DNA of 64,000 bases from Ptiloglossa arizonensis (GCF_051014685.1 NC_135058.1:13642811-13706810), one strand, 5' to 3'. Counted from the stretch's first letter, positions 1 through 12,737 are shown. The notes: generated by a model not told the origin, from the sequence alone. Translations and numbers: made by a program.

Positions 1-559
1 GCGTTAACGACGGTTATTGCCGCGTTAAATATTGAGAACAATTGTCGCGAAATCAGACTATTTTGCGTGCGATGTGGATATTGGAAACGTAATTACGGTT
101 ATTTAATTCACAATGCTCGTGATGCGTCGGTGATACACGGACCACGTTTCTCATTGCGCCGGTGAATTATTCAAAATGTAATTACTCCTTTCGTGCATCT
201 TTTTCCGTAACCATTACGTCAACCTCCATTGTCAATTTTCAATACCGTAGAAATTCTTTTCCAAACAAAAACGTAAAATAAAACATCAGAACTCTTCTAA
301 TACTAAACATCCTCCCTACAAATAAAAACAAAGAAAATCGATAATTTAAACATTCAAATCAATTGTCTTTACAATCGTTACATTACACAAATTCTCCAAT
401 AATTGTTCAAACACGGTACACCTTTACCTTACACGATAATTTCGATATCCCCCACGAACAATCGTTAAACCGAAATTCAACGTAAATACACAGTAAAAAG
501 TTGTCCGGTTTCGCCCTATTGTTTGATAAAAATAATTTCCATTATTGCCGGTAGGTGAC
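1..559. other. AT-rich non-coding stretch
   Basis: I see no gene, repeat or RNA here. The DNA is AT-rich with scattered CG dinucleotides, like the background of the whole window. Confidence 0.6.
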
Positions 560-1230
560 ACGCGAACGTTGTTCCGTCCCGAAACGTAATTATCGCGCGG
601 CTAAACGGTCGTCCGTAATAAATTCTTCGCGTGGCAACATCTCCCCCAACCGCGATAAACCTCGACAGTGAGGGCCACGGATACACTTACGTGTACCGGG
701 GAGATCATCAATTTTAAAGTTACGCGACGGAAGTTTATTCCGCGGGCAAAGGCAGCGGCCATTGTGAAGTTGTTCAAGTTGTCGGGACCCGGCACAGACT
801 TGTCCCCAACCTCTGGCCGCGGTGGTTCCCCTACTGGCCTCCCCTCCCCGTGTCCCTCGCCCCCCCTCATCCTGCACTGCGGCCCTCGCCGTGACCGAAA
901 CCGCACATTCGCGTACACTTCGCTCGGGCGAAATGCGACGGTGGCCTGGTTTAAAGCGTACGTGCAAAGGAACCCATTCGGGACAGAGGTCGTGCTACGT
1001 CCCCGCTTGAAACACCGCTCGCCTTCGTTCAGGACCATTCGCTCTCGCATCCCACCTACCGATGCAGTTATTGCGTTTTAATTCGTCCCGTGCTGCCGGC
1101 ACGCGCACCGCTTCTACCTACGTATGTGACGTTCCGCTTTGGCGAAAATACGTACGGGGAATATTTTCCGGAATTTTTCCACTTGAGTTCGTTACGTTTT
1201 CGAAAATCTCCGTGTGACGCGGGAAGGGTG
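560..1230. other. GC/CpG-rich patch without a recognised gene
   Basis: Base composition changes abruptly to C- and CG-rich DNA between about 560 and 1230. Open frames of 125 to 149 codons occur on both strands here, overlapping each other. They have low-complexity Arg/Pro/Ser/Gly content and no domain I recognise. Frames like these are expected by chance where stop codons are rare. The patch could be regulatory, but no TATA box, initiator or splice pair is convincing. Confidence 0.5.
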
Positions 1231-3869
1231 AACTCGGTGCACGCGTTGCATTAGGGGAACTGTTCTCCAAGCGGCCACGAAAAGGGAGATTTGGTTAATG
1301 TTATCGGTTTATCGGTACTGGTGCGTTTTGTATCGGTTTTGTAGCTGTTATTTTTCGGTTCTTTATCTATTACGGTTTGTTGTATTTCTGAGAATTTTAT
1401 TCTTCAATGTGGAACAGTTATTTTTGTTTCAATTTCTACTTATATGTAACCGAAGCAAAAACTTTGAGTCGATAATTTTGAGAAACAAGGTGATTAACAT
1501 TGTATACGGGCTGATATTATTCGGTCAATATTCTCAAATTTTCGGTTGTATAATATTGTTGTATGTATGATATATGTAGTATATAGTAATGCGCGCTTAA
1601 ATTAAAGTAAACTGGGGATTGACGTTGAAATTATCGCGGAGCGGATTTATTCGAGGAATCGTCTCGAGTTTCGAGGTATTCGACAAGGAAAGGAGATAAA
1701 CACAGCGAAAGCAAGCGAGAACGAAATAACGTGCGGAGTAGCGGTGGTCGATTTCGAGCATTTCAAAGGAATGGAGCACGTACGATGAATCGTCCAATTA
1801 CAAGAATTTATATTTTTCATTTTTTCACTTTATCTTTACAATAATTGTATCGATGGATCGGTGAGATTATCCCGATCAAAGCGAATCCACACCCGATGTA
1901 AATCAGATGGAATTTATCCGTAATGAATTTAGATATTTCAAAGACCGAAAATAATGGAATAGCGGTAAAATTGCTTCCTTTTTAACCGTATTGTACATCT
2001 TTTAACAACTGTATTCGGTAATTTAACAGCAATTGAACCTTCTAACCGAATAATGTCATAATTCTATTTTAATTTAGTTACGTACTATTTTGATATTGTA
2101 CGTGGCAATAATGCATACAGAGTAATTCGTGTCAAACGACATTGTCTCCACAGTTTTAGGTTATATGGAAATTAACGATTGAGGTTTCGTGCGAAATTTG
2201 AATTTATGGGAACGACTGCTTTGTAGGTCGGATCGTTACAGGGATCTCGAAGAGAATTGTGTTTGCTCCGAAACAGATCTAATACTTTTCATCGTGTACG
2301 AACATTCTCACTGTGAAATCGAATTCAAGGATGTACGATACAAGGCCATCGAAAGTATCAGACATGTGATAAAATAATTCTGAAATTACACGCTAACGAC
2401 CAATTAGAAGTTGCAAGCACGAGTGCTCGTTGAGAAAAGTAGTACAATTGTACTTGCTCGAACGGAGTTTCAAGATGATTTTGTTATACGTGTGTAACTA
2501 TAAATGACCTTGAATGACTTTGGATGACCTCACGGTACACATTTTTCTGTTTCAATGTACGAGGTCTATTTAAAATCTCCACATACGAGACAAACTTTTA
2601 CAATACTACTCGTTCAGTAGTACGACTCAACGATTGTGGATGTGTTTACGATACATACTTTTCTGTTTTATTATGAAGCCTTTCTAGTATCTTCACGCAC
2701 AAAATAATCTTCTAAACTCTATTGATCCTTACCGTATCAAAGTGAGATGGTTTTTTACCAAAAAAGGTTCTTAGAAAACTCCGTAGCTTTTTCATTGTTA
2801 TACTATCACTCTTTTTAATCAGTATATTCATCGTTCCAACATCGATCCTATTAATCGTGATCGAAACACTTGTCACTTACAGTTTGGAACGACTCACTTT
2901 TATCGCTTTATATTCTATTTACAACTATCCAAGGAAGACGCGACACACAAATAAAACTAAGAATAGACAAAGATTGTACAGCCTATTTTGTAGGTTCTTA
3001 ATTTTATCGCATAAACCATTCAAGTCGATTTCTCTCCATTTCGCTTGAACCAATCTCGATTGGCAATAAAGCGTAGAAAAATTGCCAGCCACGTATTTCC
3101 AAGAGTTATAAAACAGCATCAGAAAAACATACACCGGTGTCCCTGAGAGACTCCGCCTTGGAACGGAAAATTTCACGAAAGTTCATTCGATTCGCTGAAA
3201 ATTGCAAGCCTCCTGGGTTTCGGGTGGTTAATTTAAAAAAGGGGGATTCTGTCTCAGTTTCATACCCCAATTCACGTAACAGGAGTCTGGCCATCCCGCC
3301 TGTACGGAGGTATATCCTCGTTAATTCGATTTCCCCCTTTTTCCACATAATTCGATACTTTCGTCGCGAAATAAACGACCCTCTTCCTCGCCCGATAAAT
3401 TCAACGCACCGTGTTCGGCTATTATTCTCTCTCAATCAAGCCCCACGAGCTTGATCATATTAACGCATCGTCGCTCCATTTTTACCAAGTCCCGTACAAA
3501 CGCGTTACGTTGCCACCCCCGTTCGATAAACCGAATTAATTCGAACGATACCGATGCACCGGTACATTGGTCCTCGGTCTACGATTATCCACTATGAATA
3601 CGGCCCGAACGTCGCCGTTCGAAACAATAACCGGACACATTCATTAACGCGCACGAACGATTAGCGCCAGTAAATCTGTCCCGTGCACGCGGGGATCGAG
3701 CTATTTACGCGTGTCTTTTGTCCCGAACGAGAGCGGGTATCGTTCGACGCAGGAGTCCGTGCACGTGAACCCCGGGCCAATACCACGGGGTCGTTGTTAC
3801 GCTCAACAGGAACTGAACGGATCGCTGGACGGGTGTTTCGTTCGTCGATCGATGTCGCGCGATCGGTGA
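1231..3869. other. AT-rich non-coding stretch
   Basis: No gene is visible. Short open frames of 60 to 109 codons are scattered on both strands without recognisable domains. The only distinctive piece is the short palindromic motif at 2601-2634, listed separately. Confidence 0.6.
2601..2634. repeat. Dispersed 34-bp motif with a small palindrome, copy 1
   Basis: This stretch contains TACTACT, a 5-base spacer (CGTTC) and AGTAGTA, so its core is a perfect 7-bp inverted repeat. Almost the same 34 bases recur at 11639-11672 with one difference. The flanks of the two copies are not alike. It may be the end of a dispersed mobile element or a conserved site; the sequence does not decide. Confidence 0.6.
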
Positions 3870-3937
3870 AATAAAAAAAAAAGAGAGAAGATGTACGCGA
3901 AGGAAAGAGAGAGAGAGAGAAAGAGAGAGAGAAAAAA
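3870..3937 (+). repeat. Purine tract with (GA)n
   Basis: An A-run is followed by GA dinucleotide repeats (core 3901-3937). It is simple-sequence DNA. GA repeats can bind GAGA-type factors in insects, but nothing else here marks a promoter. Confidence 0.8.
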
Positions 3938-4815
3938 TGTCGAAAAAATTGGAAGCGATCGATGACCCGGCGTACCGAGCGACGAAAATATCGGGATCGA
4001 GGGGCCCCGGAAACGATTTACCGGCGCGTGGTCGGCAACGAGCGGAAAAATTATTCATCGACGCATCGCCCATAAAATTGAATCGTTAATGAGCGTTCAA
4101 GCCATCGAGAGCGTCGCCGGCGAACGATTAGAAAGGCACGAATATGTATGCGCGATCGACTCGCTGGAAAGGTGACTTTAAATATTTATTTCGATACACA
4201 GCGTACGCTGTATCGACTATTCGAGATCGTGCGCAGTAAGATCGTGGCTTTACGTTCGAGCGACCTAACCTATGCATCCTCGTGGATTTCGCGAAGAAAA
4301 AGTCACCCGAAGGTTTGAGAATTTGTCACGCATCGTACGGATCTCCACGATCTTCGTATGGTAATGCACTTAATACTCTTTTAATGAACGGTTGTTAATA
4401 AAGTGTATGAAAAGAAATTTGTGCCCCGGTCACGGAAGTCATTGCCAGTCGATGGTATCGGTCGGGGCGTGCCGTGTAATATGTGTCCCACTTCAAAGAT
4501 GGATCGAGCGCTTAATAAGGAGAAAATAAGATTACGTAATCGTACAGCGCGCGACAAATGTTTCCGAACATTAAGTACGAATAATTAAAATGAACTATGG
4601 ATTTACGTATCGATGATTGCATTAAAACGTACGTAATTGTACATTGTACCCGAAGTACCAATCACTATTTTACCGCTTTGATCGAAATAAAAAATTCGTG
4701 CAGAATCGAGGGATTATTTTGTACGTATACCAGGTGAATAAATTGCAAATATTTATAGTACATATGCAATTGTAAATATTCGAACGATCCGTAACACCGA
4801 TAGTAGAATTACCTC
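3938..4815. other. Non-coding stretch
   Basis: No gene is seen. A possible tiny exon (acceptor CAG at 4199-4201, donor GTAAGA at 4236) was considered, but its pyrimidine tract and codon use are weak. Confidence 0.5.
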
Positions 4816-5180
4816 GTTGTCTCGAGGTCTAACTGCAACGAAAGTATTTAATAACGACGATTAACACTCGATGAAACAATAACTCCACGAATCAAACACC
4901 GCGTCGGTTCCAAGACTGGTTCTTCCGATCAGAGATACAAAGTTTTCCAAGTGTCATAAATTCCTGAACTGTGTTTGTTCATCGAGGTCTCCTCGATACT
5001 CGATGTACGAATCGTAACAAATGCATTTAATAACGACGATTAACATTCGACGAAATAATAACTCCACAAATCAAACACCGCGTCGTTTCCGAGATTGGTT
5101 CTTCGTCTACCGATCAGAAAAATACCAAGTTTTCCGAGCGCCATAAATTCCTGGCTCGCGTTTCGCCGCGTCCGGGTCTC
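4816..5180 (+). repeat. Tandem duplication, unit about 179 bp
   Basis: Two diverged head-to-tail copies are visible. The string ATTTAATAACGACGATTAACA begins at 4846 and its counterpart at 5025. Both copies then share the same order of blocks: CACCGCGTCG, TTGGTTCTTC or a close variant, AGTTTTCC and CATAAATTCCTG. A fragment of a third copy (GGGTCTCC) follows near 5172. The copies differ by many substitutions and small indels, so the duplication is old. Confidence 0.8.
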
Positions 5181-6589
5181 CCCGTCGTTTCAACTGAAAT
5201 TAACGGGCCACGCGTAAGCGCATCCTATATCAATTCGACTCGATCTTGTTGACGTATTATCTCGCCGCGTCCTGGCCGGTGCAGCCAGCCCATGTGCGTG
5301 CATGCGCGCGGATATCTGAGAGATGCGACAACGAATGCTCCGTGGCGGCGGTAATTCAAGTTGAACGGCCATGGTCGAGATCATTAAACCCCCGGGAAGG
5401 GCTGATAATGATTTTGACCCAATTAATTGTCGGTCTGGCGTGATTCACCGCGGTAATGCTACGCGAGCGAGAAAAGGGCTGCTGCATGTTCCGCGCATCG
5501 CGGTTCGCTCGAATCTCGTTTATCTTGTTCGAATATCACGTCAAGATGGTAAAACGAAACTTCGGGAGTAATTTACAATCCCCTGAAATTTGAACGAAGA
5601 ATTTATTATAAATTCTATCTTATTAACACGTTGAACGCCACGGTGGTTACTGGCAACCGACGCCCCAAAGTTACAACGATTCTCCAAAGTGCTCGCAAGA
5701 CGCAAACTATGATAGTTGTAAACTTTTAGATAGCATCAGTCTTGGTAGTAATATTATGAAATAAGTACAGCGACAAATCGTCGAATATTTCTACTTTTTA
5801 CGATACGGTTCATGTGAACATCGTGGACACTATTCCAAGTATGGAGAACTGACGTGGAGGTAAAGGTGTTATATATTTGTATTCGAATTACTACTGGACT
5901 TTTTTTACCTATCAAATTTCTAATCGTGCGAACACCACTGTTCTACGAAACAAAAACGAACAGAAGAAAGTTATTGCAACGAACGGTGGCTGTTTCGAAA
6001 CGAAAAGTTTCTTTTTCCCCAGGGATTATACGCCGCGATTGAATTCGGTATTTACAATGTTTTCGCGAAATGTCAGTATTCGATGGTACTTTAAACAGTC
6101 GAGACCGGTATTTATTAGAGTGCACAGTGGCGCGCGTTACGTATCGCGTTCTCATAATCCTATTGACGGGTTACGAGAAAAGGCTGGAACTCGTTTCGCG
6201 TTCTCTGTTTCTAGCGCGGCTATGCACCGACGTGCGCGTACTCGAAGCATTGACATCTTGTTAGTGAATAGCACCTCGGGCGGTGCCGCTCGCGACAAAA
6301 CCCTGTCGATTATTCAACACGCTAGAACATCCAATTTGCATCGACACGGATACACGGAGTTTGGAAAAAAAATTTGAAAAATGGGTCCTCCACGCTCTCG
6401 CGTTTTATTTGTCCGTCGACTTGAATCCATTGGAAAGCTAACGGCGGATCGTAACGATATATGAGTTTCTTTTGTGCATTGTTTATTGTAAAATGGCGGC
6501 AGTGTAATACCGGGCGGAGCGTATTGTATAATTTTGCGATTCCAGTGAATGTAATTTCGTAATAACATCGACGATGAAGAAAGAGTTTT
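5181..6589. other. Non-coding stretch
   Basis: A 166-codon open frame at 5877-6377 is the largest here. It overlaps other frames on both strands, has no recognisable domain and lacks splice or start context, so I do not call it a gene. No RNA gene or repeat is evident. Confidence 0.5.
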
Positions 6590-6840
6590 GCGGAAATGGG
6601 AAAATAGGGAATGGTGAATAGTAAAGTGGAAAATGGTGAGTTGCAAATTGGGAAATTGAAAGTGGAAAATGGAGGAATAGGGAAATAGGAAATGGAAACT
6701 TGAAAATCGATCGTGGAAAGTATGAAATTATTAAGTTGGAAATGAAAAGTATCAGTGTGGAAGAATTGAGAAGGAACAGTAGAAAATGGGAAATTGGAAA
6801 ATTAAAAAAACGATCGTGAAAAATGAGAAGATGGGAAATA
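6590..6840 (+). repeat. Degenerate G/A-rich repeat (GGAAATGG-like)
   Basis: Short strings such as GGGAAATTGG, GTGGAAAATGG and GGAAATGG recur at irregular spacing over about 250 bp on one strand. The pattern is a decayed minisatellite or an A/G-skewed cryptically simple sequence. No open frame of note is supported. Confidence 0.7.
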
Positions 6841-8173
6841 TTTTACGGAGAATATTTCGAACTCCTCGCTAGTATCGATAACATTTACTCGAAACAATTA
6901 ACTAAACGATGTACACAGCTGAAGTAACAGCGACTGCAGTTCTCATCACATTAGGTACAAGCGCCTTACTGCATACGGTATTATGCTACTCCGTTTATCG
7001 CTCGAATCGCATGTTCATCATAATTAATCATCCACGCGTTATACGGAATATTTTCCAGTACACTATTTAGATAATTACAACTTGAAAAGGTTACATTCAT
7101 TGTTTTATTATTAAATATTTCTACGGTACTCTTTGAATAATTTACGATTGAATTGCACATATCTGTCGATAAGACCAAAACGACTATTACCACTTACGAA
7201 TTGTAAACAGTAATAATTTGTAAATACTAGTAATAGTAATTACTTGTAAAAAGTAACTAATAAGTGAATAGATCGAACAATATTTGTTGTTAAAATGGAA
7301 ACTATAAAACGTTAACGCATATTTTTTATTTTCTCGACAATCTCGGTAACTTCCATTCCAAACAATTAACGAACCAATGCTCACACTGTAAATTACAGTG
7401 TACACTAGTAAACATAAATCGTGTCTGACCACAGACGGTACTGTACCACTTCGCTCTAATAATTGCAGTTTCAACGAGTACTCCGTCGGAAAGTTATTCA
7501 CATGAAACCACTGCTAACTTAGCCACAATATCTCGTTTCGTCGCCGTTATAAAATTCATTTCACGCTAATACAGAAGCACTTATCGGTTGATTTCGCGTA
7601 TCCATCGATACGATTCGCGCTCGCTACTCGACGGAACGTTACCGATGTAACAGGTGTTCCAATTTCGAGCAAACCGCGAAAAGCTCCTAGGAGCGATAAT
7701 AATCGCGTATACGTAAACAATTATACAGAAGCTTGTCGCGAAGGCGAAAGGGTCTCTCGAAACGTGTCTCGGAGGCTCAGCCGGCTAACGAACGTTACTA
7801 ATTTAGTCTCACTCCGCGACTTATTGGTACGGTACAAGTAACAGCATTCGCGGTAACGTGTGCTGTGTGTCTCTCGTCTACGTCTCGGGGCGCGCGTTTA
7901 AGTTTTCTTCTACTCGCGGCTCGAGGAGTGAAAGCAGGAACTTAAAATAACGCAATCTTACCGTCATGAATACATTCACGAAAAAGTTCACGTTAGGGAA
8001 GTTAGCGAAGCGTCCTCGACGTCAGTTGTTAATTTTATTGCACTCGGTCTTAACGATACTGCACCGAGCCACTTCATTGTGGAGGCCTGCATTACGGATT
8101 TCTTGAGCGTCTCTTCAAGGCTCAAAGGTTTGACGTTATATTTACCGGGCAGAGAAAAATTACTCTCCCCAGG
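6841..8173. other. AT-rich non-coding stretch
   Basis: No gene is recognised. The minus strand carries ATGACG followed by a good donor (GTAAGA) near 7968-7977. No other sign of an exon accompanies it. Confidence 0.5.
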
Positions 8174-8221
8174 GTGATGGTGGTGGTTGTGGTGGTGGTG
8201 GTGGTGGTTGTGGATGGGTGG
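8174..8221 (+). repeat. (GGT)n microsatellite
   Basis: GGT triplets with a few GTT interruptions run for about 45 bp. On the minus strand they read as a poly-threonine stretch inside a 60-codon frame that is otherwise unremarkable. I treat it as simple-sequence DNA. Confidence 0.85.
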
Positions 8222-11200
8222 GATGCATAAATAGCTTTATACCCGGCGCAGCGGAAACGTCTAAAGTGCCCGCGGAAAAGTCTTGCTTTGCGTACCACGT
8301 TCAACGATACTCGTCGAGTATCTTCTCACGGGGATCGCGATTTACTTTAAAGCGCGTTTCACGATGATTACGTATTTTCGCATCGGAGTGCGGTAGACGA
8401 TTCGAGAAACGATCGGCGTGCAACACGAACGTAACAATCGATCGTTCACGTGCACGTTTTTAACCATCGTTGCGACGCGTTTCTTTTTCACTTCTGTGTT
8501 CGCGACCGCGCCTAGTGTTATTTCCGCGCGAGTTTCGCTCGAACGCTAACCGTTTCGTTGGGTTGACGTCTGGGTAATGGTCGAGTGAACCCCCCACACT
8601 CCCTCCTCTCCTCTCTATCCCCTGAGATACGTTTAGATAGCGAGAAAACAATATCCTGTCTCCTATCTTTCGTCGAGTTTCAAGGACTTTGCTCGCGGAG
8701 TGAAGGAATCGCACGAATCTGGGACAAAAGCGGACCGCCTTGGTAGCACATTGTCTAGACCCACGGTAGACCCTTATCTTTCCGCGACTTTTCAGCTCTC
8801 TGTTGAACTTTCCACCTCTTCTTCGGACCGAGCGTGCTTCTGTAAAGAGTAATGCGTTATCGCGTTAAGCCGGCACGCTCGAATCGTCCCACGATCGAAC
8901 CTGAAACCCCGTGAAATCGTATTGGCCGATTCCATTTGTAACGGAGATGTTTAATTTCTGTCGATGGAGAAATTACGCGTCGGGGCGCACGGAAGCTCGC
9001 TGACTTGGAAATCAGGTTATCACTGGATAGCATTTACAGGCCAGCAATGTCGAGTATTTGATTTTCACCCTGGTGCGTCAATGGCTACGGACGAGGAGCC
9101 GGTTTGTTCATTTCAGAGGAAACGAAAGACCGTGACAAATGTAGGGTAATGTGTTCGGATTACTCGCCTTTGGGAATCGTGAAAACGTAAAGAGTAAAGT
9201 GAATCTCACTGTTACCGTGTAGTGGAAAACGATGGCGAATTTATCGATACGTTGCGAATGATCTTAATCTTCAAAATGCGGAGAAAATTTTGCACGAACA
9301 CCAATCTTGGTTATTTTCTTTAATTTTCGTAATACACCATCGTGAGTTTACAAATTGGAACGACTCGTGGCTTATGTGAGCTTTATTACAAAAAATATGT
9401 TACACCGTTTGAAAAATGCAAAGTACATAAAAAATGTCTTTTCTGAAACATTTTCTTTTCTAAAATAATTCTAAGAAATTATCTTTGAAGGCATTGCACA
9501 ATTTTATTGTAAATATATTCGTTGCGCTAATATTAATGTAAAGCTGTAACTAATTTTGTATTCCGAATGTATGCTTATCTTTATTTCTATGCACAGTATA
9601 ACCTCGATTATTGCGTATACGAGAGCCTCGTTCGTTGCATTACGTTGACAAGTGGAAGGGATGGGTCATTTAGCAACGGGTAAATTTGGAGGGGGAAGTA
9701 ACAGGTAGTAATGACCACACATAATGAAGATATACTGTGCGAGTAGAGCTTCTTTTCGCTGTATTGGTTACCTTGATTATTGCAGGGAAATGGAACTGAA
9801 AATTTCAGGGATAATCGAGACTCTGCTGTATATAAAACGCAAGTTTAAAAGTTGGAGAGATAAATATTAAAAGGGAAAGAACGTAAGAAATGTATTAATA
9901 CGATTGCAGAGGAAACGGTGAAAAAAATTGTACGAGTAACGCGGTCGCTCATGGCGCATTAACCCTATTAAATTGAATTCTATGTGTTTTAAAACAGAGT
10001 GGAAAAATTTTATCCAATATTTCACGTTTTCCCACATTCTGTACATGTGTACTATCTATATTAAACGTGTACCGCCATCTACCTTTTTATAGAAATATGG
10101 AAATCAAACCACAAATTTGCGTTGCGTTGGTAGAACCAATCAGCTAATGCATCGGCTCAAGAAAGGGATACAATTCAAAATGCTGTTACCGTTTGCATAT
10201 TTATCGATATTCCGTTTATCCTTTATTCTACGAGATTCCTTACTTTGGTACGTGTATCTAAATTTGGTACATTGTGACATAAATATAATTTGGCTCTTTT
10301 AAAAAAAAATGTTGTTTCGCTTTTTCGCCAAGACGAAAATTTTTTTTCGAAAATTTGTATACAGTGGTATTTCAATTGCTCCTAATCTGAACTGTGCAAA
10401 ACTAGTTGCTCCGACGCAAGAACTTCGAACCACGGTTGAAAAATTTCAAAATTAATTCGATTCGTTCCTGTAACGAAAATCAAAATTTTATTTCGAAAAA
10501 TGAAAAATCGTGAACGAAAGGTTTAAGATGATATGCAGCAAAATATGAAGTTCAGAGAGCACGGTAAAATATGGTACTCTTTACAACGCTATTGTCCGCG
10601 TGTGCGTGAAATGGGAACAAGAGGCTGAACGGCGTAACATATGGCTGCATGGTTTTTATGCGTCTGCGGATGAATCAGTAAAGGCATTTTTCGGAACGCG
10701 AAGTGACAATAAATTACACGCGACGCGCGCGCGTGCGCAGTTGCCACGAGATACGTACGCGATAAATTCGACGGATAATCGTTCAGAATAATGGTACCGG
10801 GCCGAAAAAAAAAGAAATTATCGGTTTCTTTCATCTGGACGTATTTTTCTTCGTAGATTCCTCGAAGTTGGCGATCGCTACGCTCAATGTTTGACACGAC
10901 ACACGACTCAACGACAGATAATCGCTGCACGTCGTTTGGGTATCGCGAAATATTTACGCGCGACTAATTGACCGGCAATTAACCTCCAACGGGGCTAGCT
11001 GTTGATCCCTCGTACGTGTTCTCTAATTATATCCGCAGAGTTTGTTAACTCTCTCGCGCGGCGATTAATTTGGGTGGTTATAAAATTTCGTTGGTTAGTT
11101 CCGGATACGGAAAACATGGGAGGAAGGTAAAATATTGAGTACTCGAACGTCAAAGTATTGTAAGTGCGAGTGAAATGAGTCCTGAACGCGACGAAGATCT

Positions 11201-11256
11201 GTAACCGTTGGTGAGCGCCAAATAAATTGGCCGTGGAGGACGCTGTGAGAGGTTGT
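8222..11256. other. Non-coding stretch
   Basis: No gene is seen. Open frames do not exceed 113 codons and have no recognisable domain. A short alternating CG run (CGACGCGCGCGCGTGCGCA, about 10720-10740) lies inside. Confidence 0.55.
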
Positions 11257-11311
11257 CCCCACCACGACGCTCGGGCTATCCCCACCACAACGCTTGGGCT
11301 ATCCCCACCAC
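11257..11311 (+). repeat. 23-bp tandem repeat, about 2.4 copies
   Basis: CCCCACCAC begins at 11257, 11280 and 11303, each of the first two followed by a close variant of GACGCTCGGGCTAT. The period is 23 bp and the third copy is partial. Confidence 0.85.
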
Positions 11312-12167
11312 TGTAGCTCCCGTGCCTCCGCGCTGCCTTGCAGACATTCTTCGTCTCTCGAATAGAGAGAGTGGCACTGACTTGGAGTAGAAGTGGAGTC
11401 TAGCGACATTCAGAGTAGGGGTAAAACCATTGCCAAGATATTTGAAAAGTATAGAAGAATATATATTTTCCTCGGATCATTTAACGCGATATTTGGAAGA
11501 AATATTTCATTTCATCGAAATGAAAGTATTCGAATTAATCCGTAGGAAATTGTAACAAATTTCGAAGGCTCCTTGATTGTGCACTTGTATCGCATTTTTA
11601 GAATAACGCAACACGTACGCTGTTGTATTTATTACACGCAATACTACTCGTTCAGTAGTACGAGTCAACGATAACATTCTTCTTGATTATTCCGGTGTTA
11701 ACGCTTTGCAATGAGTGTAACTCATACGAAAATCTCTCGACACTCGTAGATTTGCACATTTTATGGCGAACGATTGGTCAAACCAGCAGCTGCAGTGCGC
11801 GATGCGCATTTGTTAATTCGGTTAATTATCAACGCAGCGGGTTTTCAGGCAGGAAGTATCGCAAATTAAGTTATGTCACGTAGTTGGAAAGTACACGGCT
11901 TCCTGTGGATGATGAGCGTCCACTAACCTAGTTGCGAGTTAAGTGATGAAGCTAGATTAGGCGCAATAAATTATCCTTGGTCAGCTTTCCACTACTCTAA
12001 TCTACCGAATCGACTAAAATTTAGCACAACGCGAAAAAATCGTGAAACGCTTAGGATTGCGTTGTGTTGTGATCGACGAAATTGTATACGTGCACAGTGT
12101 GAGTTATTAAAAAATTACCAGGTTAAATGACGTATTCATCTTTGATATTATAAAGAAATGTTTCACA
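11312..12167. other. AT-rich non-coding stretch
   Basis: No gene is seen. It contains the second copy of the 34-bp palindromic motif, listed separately. Confidence 0.55.
11639..11672. repeat. Dispersed 34-bp motif with a small palindrome, copy 2
   Basis: It is nearly identical to 2601-2634 and in the same orientation, about 9 kb away. The match stops abruptly at both ends. The core is TACTACT-CGTTC-AGTAGTA. Confidence 0.6.
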
Positions 12168-12189
12168 ATATATATATATATATATATAA
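12168..12189. repeat. (TA)n microsatellite
   Basis: An uninterrupted run of about eleven TA dinucleotides. It is simple-sequence DNA in an AT-rich setting. Confidence 0.9.
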
Positions 12190-12670
12190 TGTCCTCAGTT
12201 CTTCGTGTTTTGTAATTTCCAAAATTTGGATGTTACCTTTGTGTGTTTAAAATGAAACGTAACCTTTTTGATTAAGAATAAGAAAGCTTAACAATAGCAG
12301 ATTATTTAAATAATATATTTGTTTGTCTCAGAAATGTTCTCGCGATAGTATTTATTGCGTAATAAATAAAATTTTGTGGATAAAAATGCTAAGATTAAAT
12401 AGCGGAAACGGGTTGGAAAACAACATACAATAAATATTTGTGTAAATTTTACTACGTAAATTTGAAGCTTAAAATGTTTAAAACTCTATTCGTTGGTATA
12501 TTCGTTATTTCGGTTGGCTCTTCTGGATCGTTATGAGTTCTATTTCTGAAATGGAAATTTCAAAGAAATTACGAATCTGTATTGTTTTAAAATTGACGCC
12601 AATTTTGAAAAGAAATGGATTTAAAAATACATTTCACCTTAATAACTCGCTGTAAATTGAAATTTTGAGT
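12190..12670. other. AT-rich stretch upstream of the micro-exon
   Basis: No gene is seen. It would be intron if the exon at 12696-12731 is real. Confidence 0.5.
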
Positions 12671-12695
12671 TCTAACGCTTTACTTTTTGTTGCAG
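12671..12695 (+). promoter_or_regulatory. Candidate splice acceptor with branch point
   Basis: TCTAAC at 12671-12676 matches the insect branch-point consensus. It is followed by a T-rich tract and ends TTGTTGCAG at 12695. Spacing from the branch-point A to the AG is about 20 bases, which is normal. The TGC just before the AG resembles the UGC motif found upstream of neural micro-exons; that last link is an inference. Confidence 0.55.
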
Positions 12696-12731
12696 AACAA
12701 TCGCCGACCTCTCCAGCGCCAAGAACAATAG
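12696..12731 (+). CDS. Candidate 36-bp cassette micro-exon of an unknown gene (partial CDS)
   Basis: This short segment sits between a well-formed acceptor (branch point CTAAC, T-rich tract, TGCAG) and a consensus donor (AG/GTGAGT at 12732). At 36 bp it can be included or skipped without changing the reading frame. Read in frame +1 it gives TIADLSSAKNN with split codons at both ends. Eight of its eleven codons end in C and one in G, unusual in this AT-rich neighbourhood and typical of insect exons. Frame +2 is also open and reads QSPTSPAPRTI, a Ser/Pro-rich stretch of the kind often inserted by micro-exons. Frame 0 ends in a TAG at the last codon. I cannot identify the gene. If real, the host gene is on the plus strand with introns of many kilobases. 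Chance pairing of splice signals remains possible. Confidence 0.42.
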   Translation, partial: NNRRPLQRQEQ

Positions 12732-12737
12732 GTGAGT
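12732..12737 (+). promoter_or_regulatory. Candidate splice donor GTGAGT
   Basis: AG/GTGAGT follows the putative exon directly. In the TIADL frame the intron gives an immediate stop (AGG TGA), so coding similarity should end exactly here. Confidence 0.5.

Noticed and set aside
4202..4235. Possible 34-bp exon between ACACAG and GTAAGATC
   Set aside because: The pyrimidine tract is weak, codon use shows no bias and the length is not a multiple of three.
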